A DNA stretch of 8,927 nucleotides from Chloroflexota bacterium (GTDB taxonomy: Bacteria > Chloroflexota > Anaerolineae > Anaerolineales > DRMV01). The position numbers and the translations under genes were made by a program. Of this stretch, positions 6,554 to 8,927 are shown one piece after another. Positions within the stretch are counted from its first letter, which is position 1. Every line of letters starts with the position of its first letter. The stretch lies in contig JAADCW010000032.1 of NCBI GenBank assembly GCA_013154225.1, positions 1 through 8,927 on the forward strand. Direction: 5' to 3'. The notes beneath the pieces were generated by a model, which was not told the origin of the DNA, made no database searches, and saw only the letters and a program-made list of their open reading frames with translations.

Positions 6554-6558
6554 CAGAA

Positions 6559-6978
6559 GTGCCAACGATCAACCAATTAGTGCGAAAAGGCCGCAAGCCG
6601 AAAAAGAGCAAGAGCAAGGCGCCTGCTTTGCAGTACATCTATAACTCCATGAAGCAGCGCCGCATTCGCGTGCCCAAGGGCGCGCCGCAAAAGCGTGGTG
6701 TGTGCACGGTAGTGCGTACCATGACGCCGAAAAAACCGAACTCCGCGCTCCGTAAAATCGCCCGTGTGCGCCTCACCAACGGTATCGAGGTGACGGCCTA
6801 CATCCCGGGCGAGGGGCATAACCTGCAGGAGCACTCGGTGGTGCTGGTGCGCGGTGGCCGTGTGAAAGACCTTCCTGGTGTGCGCTACCACATCGTGCGT
6901 GGCACCCTGGACGCCACTGGCGTGGAAGGCCGCCGTCGGGCGCGTTCCAAATACGGCGCTCGCAAGCCGAAAGAGTAA
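6559..6978 (+). CDS. rpsL: Small ribosomal subunit protein S12
   Basis: S12 lies at the decoding centre of the 30S subunit and helps to monitor codon-anticodon pairing. The 139 residues begin at a GTG codon with a strong Shine-Dalgarno. The signature TPKKPNSALRK is intact and both lysines that matter for streptomycin response (E. coli K42 and K43) are kept, as is RGGRVKDLPGVRYH, which holds the E. coli K87/P90 region and the aspartate that RimO methylthiolates in some bacteria. Compared with E. coli there are about 15 extra residues before PQKRGVCT; Bacillus-type S12 has a similar extension, so this is a normal long form. It is the first gene of the str operon, behind its own promoter and a structured leader, and 47 bases before rpsG. 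No resistance-type substitution is seen. Confidence 0.98.
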   Translation: MPTINQLVRKGRKPKKSKSKAPALQYIYNSMKQRRIRVPKGAPQKRGVCTVVRTMTPKKPNSALRKIARVRLTNGIEVTAYIPGEGHNLQEHSVVLVRGGRVKDLPGVRYHIVRGTLDATGVEGRRRARSKYGARKPKE

Positions 6979-7015
6979 ATTCGACGACCCGTCCGTTGTT
7001 GACTGGTCCTGGAGT

Positions 7016-7021
7016 GGAGTG
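7016..7021 (+). promoter_or_regulatory. rpsG: Ribosome binding site of rpsG
   Basis: GGAGTG, the second of two overlapping-style GGAGTG copies (7011-7016 and 7016-7021), precedes the ATG at 7026 with six bases after its GGAG core. In E. coli the rpsL-rpsG gap is where S7 binds to repress the operon; in this 47-base gap I see no strong hairpin. Confidence 0.6.
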
Positions 7022-7025
7022 AACT

Positions 7026-7496
7026 ATGCCTCGACGATACCGACCTGAGCGTCGGGTGATTCCGCCCGACCCGAAATACGGTAGTGTGAAAGTGCAGTCT
7101 TTCATCAACCGCGTGATGCGCGGCGGCAAGAAGAGCGTGGCCGCGCGTCAGGTGTATTTGGCCTTCGATATTATTGCCGAAAAGACGGGCAAAGCCCCGT
7201 TGGAGGTTTTTGAACAGGCCATCAAAAACGCTTCCCCGATTATGGAAGTGCGCCCTCGCCGCGTTGGCGGCGCGACCTATCAGGTGCCGATGGAAGTGCC
7301 CCCGCATCGCCAGTTTGCCCTGGCCTGCCGCTGGCTCATCGGCGCTGCCCGGGCGCGCTCGGGGAAATCCTTTGCCGAGAAATTGGCTGCCGAATTGATG
7401 GACGCGGCCAACAACCAGGGCGCCGCGGTGCGCAAACGCGAAGAAACCCACCGCATGGCCGAAGCCAACCGCGCCTTCTCGCACTTCCGCGTCTAA
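7026..7496 (+). CDS. rpsG: Small ribosomal subunit protein S7
   Basis: S7 binds the 3' major domain of 16S rRNA, starts assembly of the 30S head, and sits near the E-site tRNA. The 156 residues match the common bacterial length. Visible hallmarks are DPKYGSVKVQSFINRVM near the N-terminus, GKKSVA, DIIAEKTGKAPLEVFEQAI, the beta-hairpin region RPRRVGGATYQVPMEV, and RSGKSFAEKLAAELMDAANNQGAAVRKREETHRMAEANRAF at the C-terminus. It lies 47 bases after rpsL and 41 bases before fusA in the usual str order. In E. coli this protein is the feedback repressor of the operon; whether it acts here on the rpsL leader is an open inference. Confidence 0.98.
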   Translation: MPRRYRPERRVIPPDPKYGSVKVQSFINRVMRGGKKSVAARQVYLAFDIIAEKTGKAPLEVFEQAIKNASPIMEVRPRRVGGATYQVPMEVPPHRQFALACRWLIGAARARSGKSFAEKLAAELMDAANNQGAAVRKREETHRMAEANRAFSHFRV

Positions 7497-7503
7497 GCGC
7501 GGC

Positions 7504-7534
7504 TGCCAGCGGTGCCTGGCGATTGTATAGGTGA
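7504..7534 (+). promoter_or_regulatory. fusA: Small hairpin and ribosome binding site before fusA
   Basis: GCCAG (7505-7509) pairs with CTGGC (7516-7520) around a 6-base loop, just upstream of AGGTGA (7529-7534), which complements the 16S 3' end and leaves suitable room to the ATG at 7538. The hairpin may keep the binding site open between rpsG and fusA; a regulatory role is only a guess. Confidence 0.45.
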
Positions 7535-7537
7535 CTG

Positions 7538-8927
7538 ATGCCTCGGAAGTATCCGTTAGAGAAGTATCGTAATATCGGGATTATTGCCCACATTGACGCC
7601 GGTAAGACCACGACCACCGAGCGGATCTTGTTCTATACCGGTAAGACCTACCGCCTCGGTTCGGTGGACGAAGGTAACACCGTCACCGACTGGATGGAAC
7701 AAGAGCGCGAGCGTGGGATTACCATCGTCTCTGCCGCGGTGAGCGCGGAGTGGAAGGGGTATCAAATCAACATCATTGATACCCCCGGCCACATTGACTT
7801 CACCGCGGAAGTGCAGCGCTCTTTGCGCGTGCTGGACGGTGGTATTGTGGTCTTCGACGCTGTGCAGGGCGTGGAACCCCAAAGTGAAACGGTGTGGCGC
7901 CAGGCCGACCGCTACAATGTGCCGCGCATTTGTTTCGTCAACAAGATGGACCGGGTAGGGGCATCCTACGAGCGGTCCATCGAAAGCATCCGCGAGCGCC
8001 TGGGGGCTAACCCTGTGGCCGTGCAGGTGCCCATTGGCGTGGAAGCGGATTTCCGCGGGGTGGTTGACCTGTTTACCGAGCAGGCCATTATTTGGGTGGA
8101 TGATTTGGGCAAAGAGCCCAAGACCACCGAAGTGCCTGCAGAACTGCGGGAAGAGGTCGAAGCCGCGCGGGAACGGATGATTGAGCAAATCGTCGAAACC
8201 GACGACGATTTGACGGTCAAATACCTCGAAGGCGAGGAAATCACCGTTGAGGAATTGAAGGCCGCGCTGCGGCGGGCTGTGATTCGGGGCGACTTGACCC
8301 CGGTGTATTGCGGCAGCGCGCTGAAAAACAAGGGCGTTCAGCCCTTGCTGGACGCGGTGGTGGATTTCCTGCCCTCGCCGCTGGACATTGCCGAGGTCAA
8401 GGGCATTGACCCGCGCACCGGCGAAGAGGTGACCCGCCCCCCGCGGGACGACGCTCCCCTGAGCGCGTTGGTCTTCAAGATCGTGACCGACCCCTACGTC
8501 GGGCGCCTGGCCTACTTCCGGGTGTATTCCGGCAAAATTACCCAGGGCGCGCAAGTGTATAACGCCACTCGCGGCAAGCGGGAGCGCATTGGCCGCCTTC
8601 TGCGGATGTATGCTGACCGCCGTGAGGACGTGACCGAAGTGCTCGCGGGTGATATTGGCGCTGTGTTGGGGCTCAAAAATTCCTTCACCGGCGACACCCT
8701 TTGCGACATGGCCAACCCCATTGTGTTGGAAAGCATCTCTTTCCCTGAACCGGTGATTTCCATTGCCATTGAGCCCAAGAGCACAGCCGACCAGGATAAA
8801 CTCGCCCAGGCCCTGCACAAACTGGCCGAGGAAGATCCCACGTTCCGTGTGCGGACCGATGAACAAACCGGCCAGACCATCGTCTCGGGGATGGGCGAAC
8901 TGCACCTTGAAATCTTGATTGACCGCC
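7538..8927 (+). CDS. fusA: Elongation factor G (3' end outside window)
   Basis: GTPase that drives tRNA-mRNA translocation on the ribosome and, with RRF, ribosome recycling. The window shows 463 codons, roughly two thirds of a normal protein of about 690-700 residues. G-domain motifs are complete: G1 AHIDAGKTTTTER (17-29), G2 RGITI (59-63), G3 DTPGH with catalytic H85 (81-85), G4 NKMD (135-138) and G5 GSA. Domain II follows (LSALVFKIVTDPYVGRLAY), then the start of domain III with SGMGELHLEILIDR at the cut edge. The ATG at 7538 gives MPRKYPLEKYRNIGI and has a matching AGGTGA; the GTG at 7531 is out of frame. It follows rpsG by 41 bases. Sequence and context fit the main EF-G rather than a tetracycline-resistance or EF-G2 paralogue, but domains IV and V are not visible. 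A long minus-strand frame here is a shadow. Confidence 0.97.
   Translation, partial: MPRKYPLEKYRNIGIIAHIDAGKTTTTERILFYTGKTYRLGSVDEGNTVTDWMEQERERGITIVSAAVSAEWKGYQINIIDTPGHIDFTAEVQRSLRVLDGGIVVFDAVQGVEPQSETVWRQADRYNVPRICFVNKMDRVGASYERSIESIRERLGANPVAVQVPIGVEADFRGVVDLFTEQAIIWVDDLGKEPKTTEVPAELREEVEAARERMIEQIVETDDDLTVKYLEGEEITVEELKAALRRAVIRGDLTPVYCGSALKNKGVQPLLDAVVDFLPSPLDIAEVKGIDPRTGEEVTRPPRDDAPLSALVFKIVTDPYVGRLAYFRVYSGKITQGAQVYNATRGKRERIGRLLRMYADRREDVTEVLAGDIGAVLGLKNSFTGDTLCDMANPIVLESISFPEPVISIAIEPKSTADQDKLAQALHKLAEEDPTFRVRTDEQTGQTIVSGMGELHLEILIDR

Noticed and set aside
6559..6978. Extra residues in S12 before PQKRGVCT as a novel insertion
   Set aside because: Bacillus-type S12 has an extension of similar length at the same place, so it is a known long form.
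7556..8905. Open reading frame of about 449 codons on the minus strand opposite fusA
   Set aside because: Same explanation: it mirrors EF-G codons, has no ribosome binding site or recognisable domain.

Overview
This window is bacterial housekeeping DNA of fairly high GC content. It holds six protein genes: a CCA-adding/poly(A)-polymerase family gene (cut by the left edge), a divergently placed gene for a polytopic membrane protein of unknown function, rpoB (RNA polymerase beta), and the start of a str operon, rpsL-rpsG-fusA, with fusA cut by the right edge. I see no rRNA, tRNA, CRISPR array, transposase or prophage genes. Protein style (the CCA enzyme without an HD domain, the membrane protein family, the RpoB insertions) reminds me of Chloroflexota, probably an Anaerolineae-like lineage. 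That is recognition from memory and was not tested by a search.

Layout. 1-1314: tRNA nucleotidyltransferase family, plus strand, converging on 1344-2237, a membrane protein on the minus strand, with only 29 bases between the stops. 2238-2436: a divergent control region with a minus-strand extended -10 element six bases before the ATG of the membrane protein (apparently leaderless) and a plus-strand promoter with a perfect TATAAT for rpoB, followed by a leader of about 85 bases. 2437-6342: rpoB, about 1301 residues. 6343-6558: a control region with a possible hairpin overlapping the rpoB stop, a TTGACG-17-TACAAT promoter, and a leader that can fold into a three-helix junction starting almost at the predicted transcript 5' end. 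6559-6978 rpsL, 7026-7496 rpsG and 7538-8927 (partial) fusA run in the same direction with gaps of 47 and 41 bases, as expected of one transcript.

How the genes work together: RpoB is the catalytic beta subunit of RNA polymerase, while S12, S7 and EF-G form the decoding and translocation machinery. rpoB stands alone: rplL is not upstream and rpoC is not downstream, and it has its own promoter, as does the str operon.

The most unusual things are inside and around these ordinary genes: (i) an insertion of roughly 130 residues near the RpoB C-terminus built from four copies of a W-x4-GYD unit; (ii) a second RpoB insertion of about 50-60 residues with a motif I associate with RpoC; (iii) a threonine where most bacteria have the arginine of the rifampicin pocket (E. 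coli R529); (iv) a structured rpsL leader; (v) a 12-base -10 element shared by the str promoter and the leaderless membrane-protein gene. No complete new defence or metabolic system is visible.
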